A stretch of DNA of 64,000 nt, taken from the NCBI RefSeq assembly GCF_009720835.1, contig NZ_WNKZ01000015.1, forward strand, positions 16,918 through 80,917, written 5' to 3'. The notes under the pieces are model-generated. The model ran no database searches. It was given only the letters and a program-made list of their open reading frames with translations, and was not told where the DNA came from. The stretch is from Pseudoduganella buxea (GTDB taxonomy: Bacteria; Pseudomonadota; Gammaproteobacteria; Burkholderiales; Burkholderiaceae_D). Positions 44,500 to 52,263 of this stretch are shown here, in pieces; position 1 is the first letter of the stretch, and each line of letters opens with the position of its first letter. Made by a program: the position numbers and the translations under genes.

Positions 44500-45751
44500 C
44501 ACGATGCAGCGCGCCGGCCACGGCCGGCGTGTCCTGATCCTGGTCGAGAACCTGCCGTCGCCGTTCGACCGCCGCGTGTGGCAGGAAGCCACCACCTTGC
44601 ATGCGAACGGCTACCAGGTATCGATCATCTGCCCGACCGGCAAGGGTCACGAGAGCCGCTACGAGGAAATCGACGGCATCCATATCTACCGCTACAAGCT
44701 GCCGCTGGAAGCGGAAGGCGCCAAGGGCTACGCGATCGAGTATTCGGCCGCGCTGTTCCACACCTTCCGCCTGGCGATCAAGGTCATGCGCGAGCGCGGC
44801 TTCGACATCATTCACGCCTGCAATCCGCCCGACCTGCTGTTCCTGATCGGCGGCTTCTTCAAGCTGACGATGGGCAAGAAGTTCGTGTTCGACCACCACG
44901 ACATCAATCCGGAACTGTACGAAGCGAAGTTCGGCCGGCGCGATTTCTTCTACAAGCTGATGGTGCTGTTCGAGCGCTGGTCGTTCAAGACTTCCGACGT
45001 GTCGATCGCCACCAACGAGTCCTACAAGCGCATCGCCATCGAGCGCGGCGGCATGGACCCGGACAAGGTGTATGTCGTGCGCAGCGGTCCGAAGCTCGAC
45101 CGCCTGCGCGTGCTGCCGCCGGTGGACGCGCTGAAGAAGGGCCGCCGTTTCCTGGTCGGCTATGTCGGCGTGATGGGCGCGCAGGAAGGCATCGACCTGC
45201 TGCTCGAGGCAGCCCGCTATCTGATCGTCGACATGAAGCGTACCGACGTGCATTTCGGCCTGGTCGGCGGCGGCACGTCGCTCGACCAGATGAAGGCGCT
45301 GGCCGTGAAGATGGGCATCGCCGACTACGTCACGTTCACGGGCCGCGTGCCGGACCAGGACCTGCTGGAGATGCTCAACACGTCCGACGTGTGCGTCAAT
45401 CCGGACGTGGCCAACGACATGAACGACAAGTCGACCATGAACAAGATCATGGAATACATGGCGCTGGGCAAGCCGATCGTGCAGTTCGACCTGGTCGAAG
45501 GCAAGGTCTCGGCCCAGGAAGCGTCGTTGTACGCGGCCAAGAACGACCCGGTCGACATGGCCAGGAAGATCGCGGAACTGCTGGACGATCCGGTGCGCCG
45601 CGAGCGCATGGGCGCGTATGGCCGCAACCGCGTCGTCAACGAACTGGAATGGGAATACGAAGCACCGAAGCTGCTGGCAGCCTACGAGCGGCTGTATTCG
45701 GCCAATGCGCCGCTGCCCGGCGCGGTGCCGCCATCATACAAAGGAAGCTGA
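44483..45751 (+). CDS. WbuB-like family 4 glycosyltransferase
   Basis: A 422-residue GT-B enzyme. RVLILVENLPSPFDRRVWQEA opens the acceptor domain, FDIIHACNPPDLL and FDHHDINPELYEAKFG follow, and VGYVGVMGAQEGIDLLLEAA starts the donor domain. The usual ExxxxxxxE region is modified to NDKSTMNKIMEYMALGKPIV, as in many WbuB-type enzymes. GGAGG (44470-44474) precedes ATG 44483, inside the 3' end of algD. It may be the mannuronate or hexose transferase of this operon. The galE ATG follows its stop without a gap. Confidence 0.87.
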   Translation: MASAGNTMQRAGHGRRVLILVENLPSPFDRRVWQEATTLHANGYQVSIICPTGKGHESRYEEIDGIHIYRYKLPLEAEGAKGYAIEYSAALFHTFRLAIKVMRERGFDIIHACNPPDLLFLIGGFFKLTMGKKFVFDHHDINPELYEAKFGRRDFFYKLMVLFERWSFKTSDVSIATNESYKRIAIERGGMDPDKVYVVRSGPKLDRLRVLPPVDALKKGRRFLVGYVGVMGAQEGIDLLLEAARYLIVDMKRTDVHFGLVGGGTSLDQMKALAVKMGIADYVTFTGRVPDQDLLEMLNTSDVCVNPDVANDMNDKSTMNKIMEYMALGKPIVQFDLVEGKVSAQEASLYAAKNDPVDMARKIAELLDDPVRRERMGAYGRNRVVNELEWEYEAPKLLAAYERLYSANAPLPGAVPPSYKGS

Positions 45752-46750
45752 ATGAAGATCCTGGTTACCGGAGGCATGGGCTACATCGGTTCGCACACGG
45801 TTGTCGAACTGCTGCAGTCCGGACATGAAGTCGTGGTGCTGGACAACCTGTCCAACGCCGATCCGTCCGTGCGCGAGCGCGTGACGAAAATCGCCGGCAA
45901 GTCGTTCGAGTTCGTCGAGGCCGACATCCGCGACCGCGTCGCCATGGAAGCGGCCTTCGCCGCCCACAAGGTCGACGCGGTGATCCACTTCGCCGGCCTG
46001 AAGGCCGTCGGCGAATCGGTGGCGCAGCCGCTGCGCTATTACGACAACAACGTGTCGGGCAGCGTCGTGCTGTTCGAGACAATGGCCAAGTTCGATGTCA
46101 AGTCGCTGGTATTCAGTTCTTCGGCGACGGTGTACGGCGATCCGGCCACGGTGCCCATCACGGAAGACTTCCCCCTGTCGGCCACCAATCCGTACGGCCG
46201 CAGCAAGCTGATGATTGAAGATATCCTGCGCGACCTGTACAAGGCCGACAGCAGCTGGCGCATTGCATTGCTGCGCTACTTCAATCCCGTCGGCGCGCAC
46301 GAAAGCGGCTTGATCGGCGAAGCGCCGAACGGCATCCCGAACAACCTGCTGCCCTACGTGGCCCAGGTGGCGGAAGGCCGGCGCGAATTCCTGTCCGTGT
46401 ACGGCGGCGATTATCCGACGCCGGACGGCACGGGCGTGCGCGATTACATCCACGTCGTCGACCTGGCCATCGGCCACGTGAAGACGCTGGACAAGCTGGC
46501 GACAGGTTCTGGCATTTTTACCTACAATCTTGGCACGGGCCGCGGTAACAGCGTGCTCGAAATGGTCCGCGCCTTCGAAGCGGCAAGCGGCAAGCAAGTC
46601 CCCTATAAGATCGTCGACCGGCGACCTGGCGACATTGCCGCCTGCTACGCAGATACGGCACATGCGGAGCGGGAACTGGGCTGGAAAGCCCAGTTCGATA
46701 TCGCTCGCATGTGCACCGATGCATGGCGCTGGCAATCCTCACCGAAATAA
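45752..46750 (+). CDS. galE: UDP-glucose 4-epimerase
   Basis: A 332-residue extended SDR enzyme that interconverts UDP-glucose and UDP-galactose. The NAD motif TGGMGYIGSHT, the D of VVLDNLSNAD, FSSSATVYGDP, the catalytic Tyr148 and Lys152 (YGRSK), RYFNPVGAH and GTGVRDYIHVVDLA are all in place and at GalE-like positions. It would supply galactose units for the polymer, or work in galactose metabolism generally. It starts directly after the GT4 stop codon. Confidence 0.92.
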   Translation: MKILVTGGMGYIGSHTVVELLQSGHEVVVLDNLSNADPSVRERVTKIAGKSFEFVEADIRDRVAMEAAFAAHKVDAVIHFAGLKAVGESVAQPLRYYDNNVSGSVVLFETMAKFDVKSLVFSSSATVYGDPATVPITEDFPLSATNPYGRSKLMIEDILRDLYKADSSWRIALLRYFNPVGAHESGLIGEAPNGIPNNLLPYVAQVAEGRREFLSVYGGDYPTPDGTGVRDYIHVVDLAIGHVKTLDKLATGSGIFTYNLGTGRGNSVLEMVRAFEAASGKQVPYKIVDRRPGDIAACYADTAHAERELGWKAQFDIARMCTDAWRWQSSPK

Positions 46751-46766
46751 TTTCAAGGGGTTACCG

Positions 46767-47939
46767 ATGAAAGCAATGATCCTCGCAGCCGGCAAAGGCA
46801 CGCGTGTACGGCCATTGACTTACGAACTGCCGAAGCCAATGATCCCGATCCTGGGCAAGCCCGTGATGGCCTACCTGGTGGAACACCTGGCCCGCTACGG
46901 CGTGACCGAAATCATGGTCAACGTCAGCTATCTGCATGAAAAGATCGAAGAGTATTTCGGCGAAGGCCACCAGTTCGGTGTCCAGATCGGCTATTCCTTC
47001 GAGGGATACACGAACGACGACGGCGAAGTCGTGCCCGAGCCACTGGGCTCGGCCGGCGGCATGAAGAAGATCCAGGAGTTCGGCGGCTTCTTCGACGAAA
47101 CCACGATCGTCCTGTGCGGCGATGCACTGATCGACCTGGACCTGAAGTCGGCCCTGTTCGAACACCGTCGCAAGGGCGCCCTGGCGACCGTCATCACGCG
47201 CGAAGTCCCGCTGGACAAGGTGTCCAGCTACGGTGTCGTCGTCAGCGACGCGGACGGCCGCATCACGGAGTTCCAGGAAAAGCCGTCACCGCAGGAAGCC
47301 AAGTCCAACTGTGTCAGCACCGGCATCTACATCTTCGAGCCGGAAGTGATCGACCTGATTCCGACCGACCGTCCGTTCGATATCGGCTCCGAGCTGTTCC
47401 CCCTGCTGGCCGAGAAGGGCATGCCCTTCTACAGCCAGACGCGCAAGTTCAACTGGATCGACATCGGTTCCGTCAAGGACTACTGGGAGGTGCTGCAAGG
47501 CGTCCTGCTGGGCGAAGTGGCCAACATGGCGGTGCCCGGCATCCAGGTCGATGAAGGCCTGTGGGTCGGCCTCAATACCAGCATCGACTGGAACGACGGC
47601 ACGAAGATCGAAGGTCCCGTATATATCGGTTCCGGCGTCAAGATCGACGCGGGCGCCACCATCATCGGCCCCACATGGATCGGTCACGGCAGCCACATCT
47701 GCAGTGGTGCCACGGTGACGCGCAGCGTGCTGTTCGAATACACCCGTGTGTTACCGGATGTTACGCTCGACGAACTGATCGTCTTCAAGGACTATAGTGT
47801 CGACCGGGCCGGCGAGATGAAGCATGTCTCCGAATACGAGTCGGGCGAATGGGCCAATGCGCGCGACCGGCGTGCCGGGCGCCGCCCCCATCACGAACCC
47901 ACTGCAGAATTACACCACTTACCACAGAAAAAAGCATGA
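46767..47939 (+). CDS. Sugar-1-phosphate nucleotidyltransferase with beta-helix domain (GDP-mannose pyrophosphorylase-like)
   Basis: A 390-residue protein. The nucleotidyltransferase domain has LAAGKGTRVRPLTYELPKP (signature at 6-24), LCGDALIDLD (metal Asp), EKPSP and FNWIDIGSVKDYW. Hexapeptide turns (IEGPVYIGSGVKIDAGATIIGP) form a C-terminal left-handed beta-helix. The family includes mannose-1-phosphate guanylyltransferases and glucose-1-phosphate uridylyl/thymidylyltransferases; length and beta-helix favour the guanylyltransferase-like group. AAGGGG (46755-46760) supports ATG 46767. A polar, His/Arg-rich tail of ~25 residues ends the protein, and its stop overlaps the next ATG (47936-47939). 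Confidence 0.82.
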   Translation: MKAMILAAGKGTRVRPLTYELPKPMIPILGKPVMAYLVEHLARYGVTEIMVNVSYLHEKIEEYFGEGHQFGVQIGYSFEGYTNDDGEVVPEPLGSAGGMKKIQEFGGFFDETTIVLCGDALIDLDLKSALFEHRRKGALATVITREVPLDKVSSYGVVVSDADGRITEFQEKPSPQEAKSNCVSTGIYIFEPEVIDLIPTDRPFDIGSELFPLLAEKGMPFYSQTRKFNWIDIGSVKDYWEVLQGVLLGEVANMAVPGIQVDEGLWVGLNTSIDWNDGTKIEGPVYIGSGVKIDAGATIIGPTWIGHGSHICSGATVTRSVLFEYTRVLPDVTLDELIVFKDYSVDRAGEMKHVSEYESGEWANARDRRAGRRPHHEPTAELHHLPQKKA

Positions 47940-49354
47940 AGATATATCCCGTTATCCTGTCCGGCGGCGCCGGCACCCGCCTGTGGCCCCTGTCCCGCGC
48001 GGCTTTGCCGAAGCAATTGCTGCCCCTGGTCAACGACAAGACCATGTTGCAGGACACGGCACTGCGCCTGAACGGCCGGCCGGAACTGATGCAGCCGCTG
48101 ATTATCTGCGGCAATGAACACCGCTTCCTGGTCGCCGAGCAGCTGCGCGAGATCAAGATCAAGCCCCTGGGCATCCTGCTGGAACCGGAAGGCCGCAACA
48201 CGGCGCCGGCCGTGGCCGCTGCTGCCCATTTCCTGAAGGCCCGGGACCCCGAGGCCGTCATGCTGGTGCTGCCGGCCGACCACGTCATCACCGACGCGGA
48301 CGCCTTCTATGCGGCCATCGGCCGTGCCGCCAAGCTGGTCGAACACGGTTCGCTGGCCACCTTCGGCATCGTGCCGACGGGGCCGGAAACGGGCTACGGC
48401 TACATCAAGAGCGGCGAGCCGCTGCCGACAGGCGACGAGTGCTTCAAGGTCGAACGCTTCGTCGAGAAGCCGGACCGCGCCACCGCCGAAGGCTTTGTCG
48501 CCGCCGGCAACTACTACTGGAACAGCGGCATGTTCCTGTTCCGCGCCGACGCCTACCTGAAGGAACTGGAGCAGTTCCAGCCGGCCATCGCGGCGGCGAC
48601 GCTGGAAGCGGTCAACAAGGGCTACAGCGACCTGGACTTCTGCCGCCTGGACGAAGCGGCCTTCGCGGCCAGCCCGTCCGACTCGATCGACTATGCCGTG
48701 ATGGAACACACCCGTCACGCCGTCGTCGTGCCCGCGTCGATCGGCTGGAGCGATGTCGGCTCGTGGTCCGCGCTGTGGGAAGTGCAGGAACGTAACGACG
48801 ACGGCAATGCCTGCCGTGGCGACGTCTACCTCGATGGCGTGAAGAATTCGCTGGTACGCGCGGAGAGCCGCTGCGTCGCCGTGATCGGCCTGGAAGACAT
48901 CGTCGTGGTGGAAACCAACGATGCCGTGCTTGTCACGCACAAGGACCAGGTCCAGCGCGTCAAGAACGTCGTTGAACACCTGAAATGCCAGGACCGTACG
49001 GAACACCTGCACCACACCAAGGTGTACCGTCCATGGGGCTGCTACGAAGGCATCGACATCGGCGAGCGCTTCCAGGTCAAGCGCATCACCGTCAACCCGG
49101 GCGGCAAGCTGTCGCTGCAGATGCACCATCACCGCGCCGAGCACTGGATCGTCGTCTCCGGCACCGCGAAAGTAACGTGCGGCGACACGGTGAGCCTGCT
49201 GACGGAAAACGAGTCGACCTATATCCCCATCGGCATGAACCACCGCCTGGAAAACCCGGGCAAGCTGCCGCTGCACCTGATCGAAGTGCAGTCCGGCGGT
49301 TACCTGGGCGAAGACGACATCGTGCGTTTCGAGGACGTCTACCAGCGCACTTGA
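47936..49354 (+). CDS. manC: Mannose-1-phosphate guanylyltransferase/mannose-6-phosphate isomerase
   Basis: A 472-residue bifunctional enzyme of the AlgA/ManC/XanB type, making GDP-mannose from fructose-6-phosphate via mannose-6-phosphate (with a phosphomannomutase not seen here). The N-terminal domain has LSGGAGTRLWPLSRAALPKQ, FGIVPTGPETGYGYI, FVEKPD and NSGMFLF. The C-terminal cupin isomerase domain has RPWGCYEGIDIGERFQVK and MHHHRAEHWIVVSGTAKV, whose His and Glu bind metal. With AlgD it forms the route to GDP-mannuronate. Last gene of the operon, followed by a strong terminator. Confidence 0.93.
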   Translation: MKIYPVILSGGAGTRLWPLSRAALPKQLLPLVNDKTMLQDTALRLNGRPELMQPLIICGNEHRFLVAEQLREIKIKPLGILLEPEGRNTAPAVAAAAHFLKARDPEAVMLVLPADHVITDADAFYAAIGRAAKLVEHGSLATFGIVPTGPETGYGYIKSGEPLPTGDECFKVERFVEKPDRATAEGFVAAGNYYWNSGMFLFRADAYLKELEQFQPAIAAATLEAVNKGYSDLDFCRLDEAAFAASPSDSIDYAVMEHTRHAVVVPASIGWSDVGSWSALWEVQERNDDGNACRGDVYLDGVKNSLVRAESRCVAVIGLEDIVVVETNDAVLVTHKDQVQRVKNVVEHLKCQDRTEHLHHTKVYRPWGCYEGIDIGERFQVKRITVNPGGKLSLQMHHHRAEHWIVVSGTAKVTCGDTVSLLTENESTYIPIGMNHRLENPGKLPLHLIEVQSGGYLGEDDIVRFEDVYQRT

Positions 49355-49385
49355 ACCTGGCCTCCGAGGCTGGCGGGTATAATGA

Positions 49386-49414
49386 AAACGGAAGCTGCGG
49401 CTTCCGTTTTTTTT
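49386..49414 (+). terminator. Rho-independent terminator
   Basis: ACGGAAGC (49388-49395) pairs with GCTTCCGT (49400-49407) over a TGCG tetraloop, with further A-T pairs and a run of T to 49414. It ends the algD-manC operon. Confidence 0.95.
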
Positions 49415-49455
49415 CGTCCTTTTTGTTCCCTTTCTGATCCAGGAGCCTCCACATC

Positions 49456-50463
49456 GTGCGACTCATTCTTTCGGCCCTGCTGCTGGCGGCCGCGCACGCC
49501 CATGCGCAAGGCCCGGCAGGCGGCCTGCAACCGTCCCAGCTGGCGCTGGTCATCAACGACGATGAGCCGAACAGCGTCGAGATCGGCGAGTTGTACCGCG
49601 TCGCACGGGGCATCCCGGACGCCAATATCGTCCATGTCCGCATCCCGAACCGGCCGAAGAAGCTGGACGCCGAGCAGTTCGAACGCCTGCGGCATGATAT
49701 CGACAGCAAGCTGGGCCCCAATATCCAGGCAGTGCTGATGGTGTGGACCGCACCGTACGCGGTGGAGTGCAACGGCATCACGGCGGCCTATACGCTCGGC
49801 TTCGACGCCGACCAGTGCGCCAAGACCTGCCGGCCCGGCACGCCCAGCACCTATTTCAATCCGGCGCCGGGCGTGATGCCGTCCGACCGCAGCATGCGCC
49901 TGTCGATGCTGCTGCCGACCGAATCGGTGGAGCAAGCCAGGGCGCTGATCGAGCGGGGCAAGGCGAGCGGCTTCCGGGTTCCCACGGCGGGCGCGTATTT
50001 CCTGATCACGGGCGACAAGGCCCGCAACAGCCGCGCGCAGTTCTTCCCGCCGTCAGGCGCCGTGCCGAACCGCAAGCTGACCATCCACCGGCTGCGCGAG
50101 GACTATATCGAGGGCAAGCGCGACATCATGTTCTACCAGACCGGCCGCGTGCGTGTCGACAAGCTCGACAGCCTGCAGTTCCTGCCCGGCGCCCTGGCCG
50201 ACCACCTGACGTCATTTGGCGGCGACTTGCTGGGGGAAGGGCAGATGAGCAGCCTGAAATGGCTGGAGGCGGGGGCCACGGCCAGCTACGGCACTGTCAG
50301 CGAACCGTGCAATTACTGGCAGAAATTCCCCAATCCGGGCGTCCTGCTGCGCCACTATCTGCTGGGGGCGACTGCCATCGAAGCCTACTGGCGCAGCGTG
50401 GCCTGGCCGTCCCAGGGCGTGTTCATCGGCGAACCGCTGGCCGCGCCCTATCGCCGCCGCTAG
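49456..50463 (+). CDS. TIGR03790-family exported protein, function unknown
   Basis: A 335-residue protein with a signal peptide (LILSALLLAAAHAHAQ). The body matches the uncharacterised TIGR03790 family as I remember it: LALVINDDEPNSVEIGELYRVARGIPDANIVHVRIP near the start, VLMVWTAPYAVECNGITAAYTLGFD, and the C-terminal EAGATASYGTVSEPCNYWQKFPNP. The fold recalls caspase-like/gingipain-type peptidases, but I do not see a confident catalytic pair. GTG 49456 is preceded by AGGAG (49441-49445). It sits between the polymer operon and an alanine-dehydrogenase-like gene. Confidence 0.72.
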   Translation: MRLILSALLLAAAHAHAQGPAGGLQPSQLALVINDDEPNSVEIGELYRVARGIPDANIVHVRIPNRPKKLDAEQFERLRHDIDSKLGPNIQAVLMVWTAPYAVECNGITAAYTLGFDADQCAKTCRPGTPSTYFNPAPGVMPSDRSMRLSMLLPTESVEQARALIERGKASGFRVPTAGAYFLITGDKARNSRAQFFPPSGAVPNRKLTIHRLREDYIEGKRDIMFYQTGRVRVDKLDSLQFLPGALADHLTSFGGDLLGEGQMSSLKWLEAGATASYGTVSEPCNYWQKFPNPGVLLRHYLLGATAIEAYWRSVAWPSQGVFIGEPLAAPYRRR

Positions 50464-50904
50464 CCGCGCTGGCGCAGGCGCCGACTCATGATTCAGCATT
50501 TTCGGCGGCAAAAAACAGCGGTCGTCTTGGCAGATGAACCACACTGCCGACCCATCCCATAGTAAAATGATGAAAAAGCAATAGAATGACGGCGCTTAGC
50601 GCGACGATGCAGTCTGATCGTCTCACTTGCTGCCCTCGTTGCCCCGATGCCGCCTCGTCTGCCGAGCGCTGCGTCGGCTGCCGGCGGCACCGCCGCCGGC
50701 GTGTCTTCGGGGCTGCGCGGGCAGGGCCCGTCACGCCAGACAGCGTTGCCGCCATGGCCTTGCCGCCTGGCGCCGCAACCGGGATCGTACCGATCGGGAC
50801 GTTTGATAGAGCAAAAAGTCCTGCAATTAAATAAAGCGCGCGCCGTTCCATGTATCTTGCGTCGTGCTACACAGCAATTCAAGCGTATCCATCCAGGAAA
50901 ATTT
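50464..50904. other. 440-bp intergenic region with a candidate promoter
   Basis: No supported gene. TTGATA (50803-50808) and TTAAAT (50827-50832), 18 bp apart, could drive the oxidoreductase gene with a leader of about 65 bases. The middle part (50590-50790) is GC-rich and shows short open frames without ribosome sites. Confidence 0.45.
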
Positions 50905-52044
50905 ATGAAAATAGCATTGTTCAAGACCTCGCAGCATGAAAACGAGCGACGCCTGCCGATCCATCCCCTGCACCTGCCCCTGATTCCCGAGGCACTGCGC
51001 AAGAACCTCGTGTTCGAAGCCGGCTACGGCAGCGATTTCGGCTTCAGCGACGACTATTTCAAGCAGCACGGTGTCGAAATGAGCGACTACGCTTCGCTGT
51101 TCGGAAAGTGCGAGATCATTGCCATGCCCAAGCCCCGCGTGTCCGACCTGGAACGGATGACGGAAGGCCAGACGCTGTTCGGCTGGGTCCATGCCGTGCA
51201 GCAGCGTCCCATCGCCCAGAAGGCAATCGACAAGAAGCTGACCTTGATCGCCTGGGAGGCAATGCACCACTGGAGCGCAGTGGACGAAAAGCAGATGCAC
51301 GTGTTCTACACGAACAACGAGATCGCCGGCTACGCGGCCGTGCTGCACAGCCTGCAACTGCAGGGCATCGACGGTTTCTACGGCCCGCGCCGGCGCGTGC
51401 TGATCCTCGGTTACGGCTCAGTCAGCCGTGGCGCCATCCACGCCCTGCACGGACGCGGCTTCAACAATATCCACGTCTTCACCCGCCGCCCGTCGCACCT
51501 GGTTGCACACAAGAATCCGGACGTCTATTTCGGCCAGTACTACAACGACGCAGACGGCAAGCTGATGGTGCGCGACTCCGAGGGCCGCGTGCGTCCCCTG
51601 ATCGAGGAAATCGCCGAAGCCGACATCATCTGCAACGGCATCCTGCAGGACCCGCTCGACCCCGTGATGTTCGTCGAGCCGGAGACGGTGGGCCGCATGA
51701 AAGAGCGCTCGCTGATCATCGACATCAGCTGCGACGAAGGCATGGGCTTCCCGTTCGCCCGTCCCACGACGTTCGACGAACCGACGTTCACCGTTGACCG
51801 TGGCGTCACGTATTACTCGGTGGACCACACGCCGACCTACCTGTGGAACGCCACCACGCGGGAAATCTCCAACTCGGTGCTGCAGTACCTGGACTTGCTG
51901 AGCCAGGGGCCGGATGCCTGGGAATCGAACAAGACCATCAACCGGGCGATCGAGATCAAGGACGGCATCGTCAAGAATCCCGCCATCCTGAAGTTCCAGA
52001 ACCGTCACGAGCAGTACCCGCACGAGTACAAGAAGGGCCTGTAA
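50905..52044 (+). CDS. Alanine dehydrogenase/PNT-family oxidoreductase (N5-carboxyethyl-ornithine synthase-like)
   Basis: A 379-residue NAD(P)-dependent enzyme. The N-terminal AlaDH/PNT domain (MKIALFKTSQHENERRLPIHP, AGYGSDFGFSDDYF, MPKPRVSDLERM) precedes a Rossmann domain with LILGYGSVSRGAIHALHGRG and a second half with DISCDEGMGFPFARPTTFDEP. Similar proteins include N5-(carboxyethyl)ornithine synthase, which condenses pyruvate with ornithine, and alanine/lysine-type dehydrogenases; I cannot tell the substrate. AGGA (50896-50899) supports ATG 50905. The frame is open further upstream but without family sequence. Confidence 0.8.
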   Translation: MKIALFKTSQHENERRLPIHPLHLPLIPEALRKNLVFEAGYGSDFGFSDDYFKQHGVEMSDYASLFGKCEIIAMPKPRVSDLERMTEGQTLFGWVHAVQQRPIAQKAIDKKLTLIAWEAMHHWSAVDEKQMHVFYTNNEIAGYAAVLHSLQLQGIDGFYGPRRRVLILGYGSVSRGAIHALHGRGFNNIHVFTRRPSHLVAHKNPDVYFGQYYNDADGKLMVRDSEGRVRPLIEEIAEADIICNGILQDPLDPVMFVEPETVGRMKERSLIIDISCDEGMGFPFARPTTFDEPTFTVDRGVTYYSVDHTPTYLWNATTREISNSVLQYLDLLSQGPDAWESNKTINRAIEIKDGIVKNPAILKFQNRHEQYPHEYKKGL

Positions 52045-52153
52045 GGGCGCAGGCGGAGCATGCCGGCCACGGTAGTGCTCGCGCCAGCCTGCCATCCCGC
52101 CACGCCGGCACTCTGCCGCACGGCCCTCCCATCGCGCCATCACGCGCGCCAAG

Positions 52154-52185
52154 CACAGGATTAGTCCGTTCGGACTAATCCTGTG
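52154..52185. terminator. Perfect 15-bp inverted repeat
   Basis: CACAGGATTAGTCCG (52154-52168) is exactly inverted at 52171-52185 with only TT between. As RNA it forms a very stable hairpin, without a following T run. It lies 110 bp after the oxidoreductase stop and 80 bp before the nuclease gene. It could be a terminator, an RNA stability element or a protein site. Confidence 0.6.
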
Positions 52186-52263
52186 TCATGAACCCGTCAT
52201 GCCGTCCCGATAATATGTAAGTAATAACATGCAATTACTTTCATTAACATCGCAGGGAACTCC

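Noticed and set aside
49378..49383. TATAAT as a promoter for the TIGR03790-family gene
   Set aside because: Transcription would start inside the terminator stem at 49386-49414, and the nearest -35-like sequence is 21 bp away.
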